This document shows positions 55,707 to 64,000 of a stretch of DNA of 64,000 nt, one piece after another. Source of the stretch: Exophiala sp. HKRS030 (Eukaryota > Ascomycota > Eurotiomycetes > Chaetothyriales > Herpotrichiellaceae); contig JAHWDD010000002.1 in NCBI GenBank assembly GCA_023897205.1, positions 4,154,001 through 4,218,000 on the forward strand, written 5' to 3'. A program made the position numbers and the translations under genes. The notes beneath the pieces were generated by a model that was not told where the DNA came from, did not search any database, and was given only the letters and a program-made list of their open reading frames with translations. Numbering within the stretch: position 1 is the stretch's first letter; each line of letters begins with the position of its first letter.

Positions 55707-57473
55707 ATGTCCTCCCACTACACCACTGAACCACCACCTACAGCCTCCGTTCTTCTACATACAACAGCCGGTCCATTGACAATATCTCTTTTCGCATCTC
55801 AAACCCCATTGACATGTCGCAACTTCCTCCAACATGTTCTCGATGGAGACTACACAAATAACCTATTCCACCGAGTAGCGCCGGGGTTTGTGATCCAAAC
55901 AGGTGATCCTACTGGAACAGGTGAGGGTGGAACGAATATATACGAAGATCGCGAGTTCGAGACATATGATGATGACTGGGCGAGGGTTATGGGGAGAGAG
56001 AAGGGCGAGAGGATCAAATTTGGCGATGAGGTACATTCAAGGTTAAAATTCAACCGCAGAGGACTTGTGGGCATGGCGAAGGGGACTGGTGATGGGAAAA
56101 GCGGTGGTTATGGTAGTCAATTCTTCGTGACATTAGCCGACTGTCGCGCTGAACTGGACGGAAAGTGTACAATGTTTGGGAGAATCGAGGGCGACGGAAT
56201 TTATAATGTCGTCAAGATTGCAGAGGGCGAGTTGGTTGAGGGAACTGAGAGACCACTTTATCCGGAAAAGATTCTCCGGGCAGAAATCATCGAGATGCCA
56301 AAAGGTGATGCGTGGCAGAATATGCGGAAACGCGACAAGATCGCACAGAGGACTGTTGAAGCTCCAACAAAGAAGAAGGCGCTTAAAAAGAAGAGTGGAA
56401 AGACTCTGTTGAGCTTCGGTGGTGATGATGACGGCGACGACGGTGCTGGCGTTGTTGTTCGTCCGAAGAAAGCCAAATTCAATCCTTCTCTGATTGATGG
56501 TGGAGACATTGCAGATGAGCCTCCTGCGAAAATAAATGGGAAGTCCAAAGAGAAAGAAAAGGAGAAGTCGCCAGTTCAGATAAGACGTCCAATATCTCCT
56601 ACTCCGGTGACATCGACACTACCACAGAAACGAAAAGCAAGCCCTGAATCATCCATCAAGTCGTCCTCTCAATCTCCAACTCATCACCGCAAACCGTCAT
56701 TTCACGATTCCACAACTCAACTACCGCTCCGAGATCCAGAATCTCCTTCTCGATCGCCCACGCCAGTCGAGCGACCCGTGGTGTCAAAAACATCGGCACT
56801 ACAAGCAGAAATCGATGCTTTGAAAGCGTCCATGCGCCGGAATGTGACAAGGGACAACGAAGAAACAAAACACAAAAAGTCCGCCCTGGAGTCTCTCATC
56901 CCTGCGACAAGCACAAGAGGTCGGAAACGGCCACGCCCAGGTGACTCGAACACCAAAGAGGATGCTAGTGCTTTGAAGATGCTCAACGCCTTTAAAGCGC
57001 GACTAGAGGCAGCCGACACCACTCGAGTTCCGGCCACCAATGGTAACTCGAAGTCAGCCGTGAATGGACATGGAAGCCTTCCAGCTTCTACTGGTGCACC
57101 CGATGCGAAAAAGAACAGCTCCACTATCGAGCCCGAAGATGATGAGGAAGCAATCCTCTGTGATTTACACTTCATAGCCAATTGTCAATCCTGCTCCAAC
57201 TGGGACGATCCCGACGGCCGCAAAGCAGAAGCCGGCAGCGATAGAGATTCAGACGAAGAAGGTCTTCAATGGATGAGCCATTCCCTATCATTTGCGAAAG
57301 ACCGACTAGGTAAAGATCTCACGTGGAAGAAGAAGAACGAAGAGGAATTGGTCGTGATTGATCCACGGGAGAAGGAAAAGGGGTTGAGGCAAGGAAGGCG
57401 AAAAGATCGAGACAAGGAGCGGGAGAGAGATAGGGATCCGGGGAAGGGCAAAGCGAGAGAAGGACGTTGGTAA
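55707..57473 (+). CDS. CWC27: CWC27 cyclophilin-type spliceosome protein
   Basis: Peptidyl-prolyl isomerase-like component of the spliceosome (Bact complex). Single exon, 588 residues. The cyclophilin domain covers about residues 10-190: TTAGPLTISLFASQTPLTC, NLFHRVAPGFVIQTGDPTG (Arg of the active site in FHR), NRRGLVGMAKG and YGSQFFVTLADCRAELDGKC. A long charged linker rich in Lys, Ser and Pro follows, with a coiled segment near SALQAEIDALKASMRRNV. The conserved C-terminal part has ILCDLHFIANCQSC and WMSHSLSFAKDRLGKDLTWK, ending in a basic RDKERERDRD tail. Domain order and length fit the fungal family. Confidence 0.95.
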   Translation: MSSHYTTEPPPTASVLLHTTAGPLTISLFASQTPLTCRNFLQHVLDGDYTNNLFHRVAPGFVIQTGDPTGTGEGGTNIYEDREFETYDDDWARVMGREKGERIKFGDEVHSRLKFNRRGLVGMAKGTGDGKSGGYGSQFFVTLADCRAELDGKCTMFGRIEGDGIYNVVKIAEGELVEGTERPLYPEKILRAEIIEMPKGDAWQNMRKRDKIAQRTVEAPTKKKALKKKSGKTLLSFGGDDDGDDGAGVVVRPKKAKFNPSLIDGGDIADEPPAKINGKSKEKEKEKSPVQIRRPISPTPVTSTLPQKRKASPESSIKSSSQSPTHHRKPSFHDSTTQLPLRDPESPSRSPTPVERPVVSKTSALQAEIDALKASMRRNVTRDNEETKHKKSALESLIPATSTRGRKRPRPGDSNTKEDASALKMLNAFKARLEAADTTRVPATNGNSKSAVNGHGSLPASTGAPDAKKNSSTIEPEDDEEAILCDLHFIANCQSCSNWDDPDGRKAEAGSDRDSDEEGLQWMSHSLSFAKDRLGKDLTWKKKNEEELVVIDPREKEKGLRQGRRKDRDKERERDRDPGKGKAREGRW

Positions 57474-57748
57474 ACAAATCATCTCGGGATAGAGATGAAG
57501 GACACGAAAAAATGTACAGCTTTCTGACGAATGCTAACCCACTCATTAAAAGGGCGCTCTTTGATACGCCTTGGTCTGGAAGACTACCCTCCACACATGT
57601 ACCATCTATAGGTAGAAAGCCAAATCTACCACCTCCTTACCCTCCCTCTCACTCCTCTCAGCGCGCTCCTCTAACTCGGTAACTCCATTCCCAAGGACAC
57701 CCTTCCAGCGATTCTTACTACGATATCTAATCTCAAAATCCTCACCTC

Positions 57749-59625
57749 TCAACTCCCCGTCACAACCTCACGGTACAACAGCGCACTACCTGCCCACGTC
57801 GCCGTGACACGCCCATCGACACGATGGTTCTTATACCACGACTTACACCCGCCAGTCCATGTCAGTCCCTTGTGGATCTCATCGGCATACCGGACGAATT
57901 CGTCGGTGACGTCCTGCCGCGGTACGACAGAATGGATGTCTTCGCTGGCGATCTTGCGTATCCACCGTAAGATATAGTCTGCTGTCCAGGTTAGACTGGT
58001 GATCAGCGTGCCGTGCCCGACGGTTGCGTTTGGGCCGGTGAAGATGAAGTAATTCGGGAACTCCGGGCAGGCTAGTGAGAGGTAGCTTTCGGGTTCGGAC
58101 GACCATTTCGAAGCGAGTGTTGTGCCGTTTCGTCCGGTCACAGGGTAGTGAGGGACGTGAGAGACGTCGAAGCCCGTCGCGCAGATAATCACGTCTAGAT
58201 CGTAGTGGGTACCGGATTCAGTGGATATTCCAGATGGCGTGATTTGTTTGATCGGTGAGGTCTCGAGCGTCACGGTCGGGAGGAGGAAGGACTCGAGATA
58301 TCCTTCTCCAGGAGTCAGACGACGACAACCCAATGTCCATGTCGGGATGAGTTTTGCGCAGAGCTCTTCGTTGTTCTGTAAAGCGGCGCGCATCCGATTG
58401 ATAGTGACTTTGGTGCTATTGATGTTCTGTTGAGATCCTTTCTTGAACTGTCACGACATGTGTTAGAAGACGAGCTTGGGTGAGGAAAGTGCAAAAGATA
58501 CAATCCTGAACCCCTTATTCATACCCTGCTGCAACATCTTCCTATACGCACGATGTTTCTCTCTATCCCGAAACCGTCTCCTCTCACTCCTCGTATATCT
58601 CGGGTTGAAATTACTCCCAACCTCCTCATCACTCTCACTGATATCGGCCATATCGACACCAAAATCTTCGGTCTTGCCATTCACCACATCATCCTCGGGA
58701 TCCGCATCTCCTTGTCCGCCCGCCAGGACTTCTCCCAGAGACTGTGTGATCCACGTCGGACCGCGCTGGAACGACACGACCGTTGTGCCATGTAATTTCG
58801 CCATTTGAGGCAGGATCTGTATTCCGCTGGAGCCGTTACCGATGACCGCGATGCGTTTGTTGCTGTAATCGTAGTCGTGGTCCCACTGCGCGGAATGCGC
58901 TTTGTGGCCTTTGAAGTCGTGGATGCAAGGAATGCTAGGCCATTTCCATTGACTGTAGGAGTGACCCAGATGGTCAGTCTTGAGTCGGGCGCTCCCAAGC
59001 GATATCGGAAGTTCGTGAATAGATAATGGACAACATACCTTAAGAAGCCCTGCGCTGACACAAGCACATCAAATAGTTCCTCTCTCTCCTCATCGCCCTT
59101 CTTCTGCACTCTAACCTTCCACTTCCCAGCGTCCTCCTGCCACTCCAGGCCAGTAACCCTGGAGTTGAACTGAATATCGCGTTTCAAATTCCACTTCTCT
59201 GCCGTACGCTGCATATATTCGAGAATCTCGTCCCCATCAGCATAGAATTTGGACCAATTTGGATTTGGATCGAACGGAAAAGCCTAGTATGAAGCATATA
59301 AATCAGCACGACCAATCGCTCATCTCTTTCCAAAACAATGAGACCCATTGAGTATTTTGATCCTTACATAGATATGTGCAGGTACGTCGCATTGAACACC
59401 AGGATATGTATTGACCTTCCACGTCCCACCAATATCATCGTTAGCCTCAAAGACAACGTGCTCGATGAACTCCTGTAAATCTGGCTGTTCATGCTGGATC
59501 TTGTGCGCGAATATCAGACCTGAGAACCCGGCGCCGATAGTCGCGACACGCAGTTTGCGCTGGTGGTATGCTGGGTGCGAGGCGACGGGTATGCATATCT
59601 CTTTCAGACGTTCGGCGGATACCAT
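57749..59625 (-). CDS. Baeyer-Villiger-type flavin monooxygenase
   Basis: Class B flavoprotein that inserts oxygen next to a ketone using NADPH and O2. Exons 59625-59368, 59283-59039, 58952-58502 and 58447-57749 give 550 residues. FAD motif GAGFSG (31-36); the BVMO fingerprint F-x-G-x3-H-x3-W is FKGHKAHSAQW (181-191), with Asp following; NADPH motif GNGSSG (206-211); DVIICATGFDVSHV as the ATG-box; and YFIFTGPNATVGHG. Joining across introns restores CDVPAHIYAFPFDPNPNWSK and NKGFRIFKKGSQ, typical of this group. Substrate unknown (steroid, terpene or cyclic ketone are all possible). Only about 300 bases separate its start from the upstream gene's end; a short upstream exon cannot be excluded. 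Confidence 0.92.
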
Positions 59626-59939
59626 TTCAGCGAGAGGCGGCTTTTGGTGTTTAATGTACCTGTGTATATCGGTTTACTGTGCTAGTTTCTCGCAATGAAT
59701 GATGCACCAAGGTTTGATTTCGACGAGATGACATTCTTGGGTCTGTTGATGTTCTAAAACTCTCCTCTTTTGCACCTGGCTAGTCGTGGTGTCACTGAAT
59801 ACTTGGTATTTGGAGTAAAGGTTGATAGCCTCGGACGACGTTGCATATGCAATGTGTCTTCCCCGCATATGAAGGCAAAGAAAGTCCATGCATGATAACG
59901 TCAGTGGGAAACAGACACAGGCTTTTTGATATTATCTAC
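59626..59939 (-). promoter_or_regulatory. Promoter of the monooxygenase gene
   Basis: 314 bases between the 3' end of the upstream dehydrogenase and the monooxygenase start; it should contain the promoter. Nothing further recognised. Confidence 0.3.
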
Positions 59940-61588
59940 CTATATGTACTTGTATGGATTCATAATGCCGTTGGGATCATAAAGATTCTTGATCTGTTTC
60001 ATGAGTTTGATCATATTCTCACTTCGGCTGTATCCAATATATTTCTTTTTGGCGATACCTAGACCGTGCTCGGCGCTGATACTGCCGTTACGTTTTTGGA
60101 TCCATTCATATACCCAGGGTTCGATGGCTTCTTCGACTTCTTTCGTATATCTTCGTACAGGGACGTTCAGGTGGAGGTTGGAATCGCCCATATGCCCGTA
60201 CCCGACGACGCCGAGGGCGGGATAGGAATCGTCGTCGCCAATCAAGTTCTTCGCGTTCAGTCGTTCTCGTGTATCTTCGACCAATTTGTACAAATCTTGG
60301 ATTGGGATGGAGACATCGTATTTGTATGTACCTCCGAAATGGCCAATGGCTTCGGTAATGCCTTCACGCCATCTCCATAATGATTGAACTTGTGTCTCAT
60401 CTTGAGCAAGAACTCCATCTGAGACGATTTCTTCGCTCATAACAAATTCCAGGAACTTCTCTAATTTCTCGCTGTCGTGTTCTGTGTTTGATCCACTGGT
60501 TTCGATCAGGCAATAGAATGGATATTCTCCTTCCAGAGGGTTTTTGTTGCCGGTCACTTGGTGGACAAAACCTTGACTTCGGCCATCCATTAATTCAAAG
60601 GCCGAGAGAATCTCCCGAGTTGTATTTTGGCTTCTTTGAAAGCCGTCTGCACTTTTTCAAACGATTCCAACCCGAAATATGCAACATTCACAGCTTTCGA
60701 CCTCTGAGGGCAGATGACCGAGACTCCAGTGATGATGCCTATCGTACCCTCTCCGCCAATGAAGAGCTGTTTGAGGTCGTAACCGGTATTGTTCTTGCGA
60801 AGAAGACTTAGATCGTCCACAATTGTTCCATCGGGTAACACGGCTTCAATTCCGAGGACATTGCCATGTAGCGAGCCGTAGCGTAATAACCTCAAACCAC
60901 CTGCGTTTGTTGCTACATTACCTCCAATCTGGCATGAACCTTTAGCTCCAAGATCCAGAGGGAAAAGATGATTGTGTTGACCCAAGAAATTGTCTGCGAC
61001 TTCGAGGATGACACCTGCATCAACGGAGAGGACACCACTGATGTCGTCGAAGCCTCGGATCTTGTTCATCCTCGAAAGGGAAATAACAATCTCATCGAAG
61101 ACCGGAACACTTCCACCGACCAAACCAGAGTTGCCACCTTGCGGCACCACAGCCAGTTTATTTTCATTGCAATACTTCAAGATCTTGCTGACTTCCTCGG
61201 TGCTCTTGGGTTTGAGGACGAGTTTAGCTTTGCCTCTATATTTGCGCATCCAATCGCTGTTGAAAGCTTCGAGATCATCTGCTGCGTCCTTTGTGACTCC
61301 ATCGATGACAGCAGCTTCATCCCCAAGCGCAGACTTGAAGAATTGGATGTGATCGGGGGTGATGTCCGAGAATCTCGAGTCTCGTTTTAGTGACGGGTAC
61401 ATGTCTGTTGTATATTTTACTTTGTGTCCTGGTTCACTAGTATCTTCCCGCCGCCTTGTTGTACTACTGAATGCTCGCGTCGACCGATAAAGAGGACGAG
61501 TACAGGATGAGGATCGGCATACTGGGAGCGCAGGTTGTCTCGCAGCCCGCAGGACTCGCGACAAGCCTTTGGGAGCTGGACCTGCCAT
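59940..61588 (-). CDS. Mitochondrial D-2-hydroxyacid (D-lactate / D-2-hydroxyglutarate) dehydrogenase, frameshifted as assembled
   Basis: FAD enzyme of the DLD2/D2HGDH family that oxidises D-lactate or D-2-hydroxyglutarate to the keto acid, passing electrons to the respiratory chain. Start ATG 61588 (MAGPAPKGLSRVLRAARQPA, a basic mitochondrial presequence); an in-frame ATG at 61651 is alternative. FAD site: VVPQGGNSGLVGGSVPVFDE and SCQIGGNVATNAGGLRLLRY. The C-terminal half has the metal-site words GVVGYGHMGDSNLHLNV and ISAEHGLGIAKKKYIGY. The two halves are in different frames: at 60614-60616 one added G in a run of three would continue KEAKIQLG into EILSAFELMDGRSQGFV. As assembled, the first half ends at TAA soon after. 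This is a conserved gene, so assembly error is the likeliest cause. Confidence 0.88.
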
Positions 61589-61651
61589 ATTGTGGACTTC
61601 AGAGAGAGTGGGAAGATTTGGAAGGAATGTCGAGAGCGAGAATGGCGACAA

Positions 61652-62351
61652 GAGGAGAGATTAGCTAAAGAGATGAAGAAAGATAGAATTATGGTCTTGT
61701 AGCTTGGTGGAGATGTTCGAACCCTCGAAGACTAATAAGTCTTCGTTAAATAATTGGTTCGTATTTTGCGGAGAGGAAAACGTCATGGCGAAATGCCGGC
61801 TGTTCATCGGACGCATCGCATCGGGGACAAGAGGGGCATTCTCCGTACAACAACCCTTTCATCATTATTTGTCTTCTCTCACATACTACTTGACGCCCAC
61901 TTTTGAAATGGTACAATGCCCACTTTTGCCAGAGAAGCCTTTGTGAGCATTCGGAATTTCGGAGGCAGCAAGGGAATCCCGAACCTCCTTGTATAGGGAA
62001 ATTATCGGAGAACTAGTCCTGAAAGCTCGGAATCTGGGTTCCGATGATGAACCTCTGACCATCTCCTGCATCAAGCTAGAATGCACTGGTAGGTCAAGCT
62101 ATTCCAGGTAGAGTTGGCCATTGGTAGACCGGAACTCACAAAGAAGAGCACTCAGAGGACATGGGATTTGTATTACAAAAGAGGATGCACTTCTATTTGA
62201 CCGATAATCTAGGCTATCAGGTAGGAACATCATCTAACTTCAGCGCCATGTTTCTCTCAAACCAAGGTATGACACTGTGCTTTCTGCCTGGCTTGCTCAC
62301 AAAATACTAAACTAATACAAACTGTGGTTCACCATACAAACATGGCTATCC
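61652..62351. other. Intergenic; dehydrogenase promoter and 3' flank of a secreted-protein gene
   Basis: About 700 bases. No gene recognised. The 61695-61730 stretch has two tRNA-promoter-like words but no cloverleaf. Confidence 0.35.
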
Positions 62352-63029
62352 TCAAGCAGAAGGCTTAGGATGCACGTGTTCCTTGAGATCCTTGACAAAG
62401 TTTTCCTTCTGTGGGCCACCTTGACGATGATAGTCAGATGCAAGGCGCCATTTTTTCCCACTGGGTGCTACGCCTGGTTTACCAGCAAGCTTTGCTTTGA
62501 GATGAGCAGCGAATTCTCTTTCGAATTCTTTGCTGTCTCCCTCTACCTGAAGGTTGTATTTGTCCTTGATTTGCTCTGGTAGATCAAGCTTTTGCCAGAT
62601 GTCGTAGAAGTTGAATTTGGCATTTGGATGGCCTGGCTTGATGTCGATGATGTCGTTGTTGTTGTTTTTGTTGTTGATGGTGTTGGAGGATACTGGAGTT
62701 GCAACAGCTACAAGTGTTGATGGCTTGAGGTTGGCAGTGGTGGTGATGACGGTTGTAGGTGTGCTGATGACACCGGTGGCATTTGCATGCTGCACACCTC
62801 TCTGAACAAGTTGAACGCCAGTCGTAGAGGTCGCTGTTGCTGTTGCGACAGAGGCGTGGTCAACAACCAACGTGGCTGGAATCTTGACTATGGTCCAGCT
62901 CTCTGTGGCATCGGGCAAGTAGTCCCAAGCGAAGACTCCTTCACCTTTTGGGCCAGAGTCTTCAGTAGCGGCTTGCTGAGCCATACCACCAAGGAGAGAG
63001 AGAGTTGCGAGGATGAAAGAGTAACGCAT
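62352..63029 (-). CDS. Small secreted protein, unknown
   Basis: Single exon, 225 residues. Signal peptide MRYSFILATLSLLGGMAQQA, then a charged segment (EDSGPKGEGVFAWDYLP), a Val/Thr/Ala-rich middle with many TT and AT pairs, an Asn-rich linker (NTINNKNNNNDI) and a Lys-rich helical C-terminal domain (EQIKDKYNLQVEGDSKEFER; EFAAHLKAKLAGKPGVAPSG). It may be extracellular or cell-wall associated. No cysteine framework is seen, so it does not look like a cysteine-rich effector. No family recognised. Confidence 0.6.
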   Translation of the reverse strand: MRYSFILATLSLLGGMAQQAATEDSGPKGEGVFAWDYLPDATESWTIVKIPATLVVDHASVATATATSTTGVQLVQRGVQHANATGVISTPTTVITTTANLKPSTLVAVATPVSSNTINNKNNNNDIIDIKPGHPNAKFNFYDIWQKLDLPEQIKDKYNLQVEGDSKEFEREFAAHLKAKLAGKPGVAPSGKKWRLASDYHRQGGPQKENFVKDLKEHVHPKPSA

Positions 63030-63375
63030 GTTGGATAGAGGACGAAGAAACCCGGAAAAGGCGTCGATCAGGTGGGAGATGTTGAATGTGGAGATGCTGG
63101 TATTCTGAGAGATGAAATCTTCTGTCGATGGATGTTTCTTTGAGAACCAACCTGAAATTCAAACGGGGGGACTGAGCAATTACTTATACCTAGCTGACCA
63201 CCTGGAGGTCCTCACTATCGACGTGAACTTCCTGGGGTGTGGATCTGGGCTGCAGCAAATGTAAGGCTGAACGTCGTTCTTTTGAGGACCTCGCCACAGA
63301 GTCGAAAAATGACAAATGCTGGACCAGGTTTCTATTTGACGACCACCCGGCAGGCAGTGGACCCTTGACCAAAGT

Positions 63376-63747
63376 ATGGCATGCCACCATCTGCCAGACT
63401 TACAAGAATGGCTACGCGACACTGATCTGCTTCTTCTTTTCTCCTCAAAGTGGATCAGCACGAAGCCAGAGAGTGAGGATGGAAAAGGCTGCACAAGGTT
63501 TGATTTGGACAGTATCCAGTACGATATTGTCATCATAACCATTAATGGTCGAAGAGTCGGACGACGACTAGACATGAACCAAAAGACCTGCAGTGAATTT
63601 GCGAAGCTTGGGATCCACAAAGTACAATTCATCCAGCAGCCTTGCATAGAAAAGCGAGCTATCTTCAGAAGATCCACCCTCGACAAGGCAGTGAAAATGA
63701 GAATGAGTGATTTTCCAGCTTTTCTGACAACGGTTCAAAATTCATAG
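63376..63747 (+). CDS. Possible small protein or 3' exon, unknown
   Basis: A 123-codon open frame from ATG 63376 to TAG, with protein-like composition: DLQEWLRDTDLLLLFSSKWI, then TRFDLDSIQYDIVIITINGR. A start further upstream in a separate exon is possible: a different frame between 63239 and 63375 is also open. No family recognised. The region right of it (63748-64000) shows no gene. Confidence 0.3.
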   Translation: MACHHLPDLQEWLRDTDLLLLFSSKWISTKPESEDGKGCTRFDLDSIQYDIVIITINGRRVGRRLDMNQKTCSEFAKLGIHKVQFIQQPCIEKRAIFRRSTLDKAVKMRMSDFPAFLTTVQNS

Positions 63748-64000
63748 GAGCTAATAGTATCGGACTAGGTTAAAAAGAGGTGCTCGAGGCTCTCCTCCGC
63801 AAAAGATCAGACCGAGACCCTCAGGACGATACAGATCGTGGGGAGACGCAGTATACTTTTTCCTGATAGACGGAATCGACTGTGGCAGCAATCTCTTAAG
63901 TGATAATTCGTCCAGCAATTCTTCGCTTAAAGAGATAGAGTTGTTCTTCGCCGTAGCCTACACTACTCTCAGAAGACATTTACAAAATACCGTCTGTTTG

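Noticed and set aside
61695..61730. tRNA-like A-box and B-box words (TAGCTTGGTGG, GTTCGAACCC)
   Set aside because: The two boxes are only a few bases apart and no cloverleaf stems form, so this is not a tRNA gene.
1..64000. CRISPR arrays, bacterial operons, transposon ends
   Set aside because: No regularly spaced repeats, no inverted terminal repeats with a transposase, and gene structure is eukaryotic throughout.

Overview
This window is nuclear DNA of a filamentous ascomycete (Pezizomycotina). The evidence is short 46-92 nt GT-AG introns with CTAAC/CTGAC branch sites, pyrimidine-rich leaders, and typical fungal families: HET, Zn2Cys6, RTA1, Clr5, fungal tyrosinase and tandem fungal-specific transcription-factor-like proteins. 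The protein wording suggests Eurotiomycetes, perhaps a black-yeast (Chaetothyriales) lineage, but that placement is inference. No viral, plasmid, CRISPR, tRNA or rRNA feature was found.

Layout. Left conserved block (0.9-13.1 kb): a PIN4-like RRM/R3H RNA-binding protein, histone H2A.Z, a disordered RS/RD-rich protein, the exosome cofactor MPP6, a DUF1275 membrane protein and a UPF0047 (YjbQ-like) protein. Middle accessory block (13.2-44.3 kb), gene-poor: a HET-domain protein, an RTA1-like membrane protein facing a Zn2Cys6 regulator, a blasticidin-S-deaminase-like enzyme, a Clr5-domain protein, a six-exon tyrosinase, a short-chain dehydrogenase, a bZIP regulator, an MFS sugar-type transporter, two transcription-factor-like proteins without a zinc cluster, and a frameshifted enoyl-CoA hydratase. 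Right conserved block (45-63 kb): DNA polymerase eta, complex I NDUFS6, proteasome alpha4 (with a 7-nt microexon), a CHY zinc-finger protein, a minimal catalase, a head-to-head pair of secreted paralogues (one frameshifted), spliceosomal cyclophilin CWC27, a Baeyer-Villiger-type monooxygenase, a mitochondrial D-2-hydroxyacid dehydrogenase (frameshifted) and a small secreted protein.

How the genes may work together. The 27.8-40.1 kb stretch (tyrosinase, reductase, bZIP, transporter, two regulators) has the makeup of a small catabolic or pigment cluster, with shared divergent promoters between reductase/bZIP and transporter/regulator. The RTA1/Zn2Cys6/deaminase neighbourhood could be a drug- or nucleoside-response module. 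Both are inference from gene content.

The most important technical observation is that three genes, at about 43.99, 53.17 and 60.61 kb, are each broken by loss of exactly one base where the reading frame calls for a four-base homopolymer but three are present. This looks like homopolymer error in the assembly rather than three separate pseudogenes, and it should be settled before any of them is called dead.
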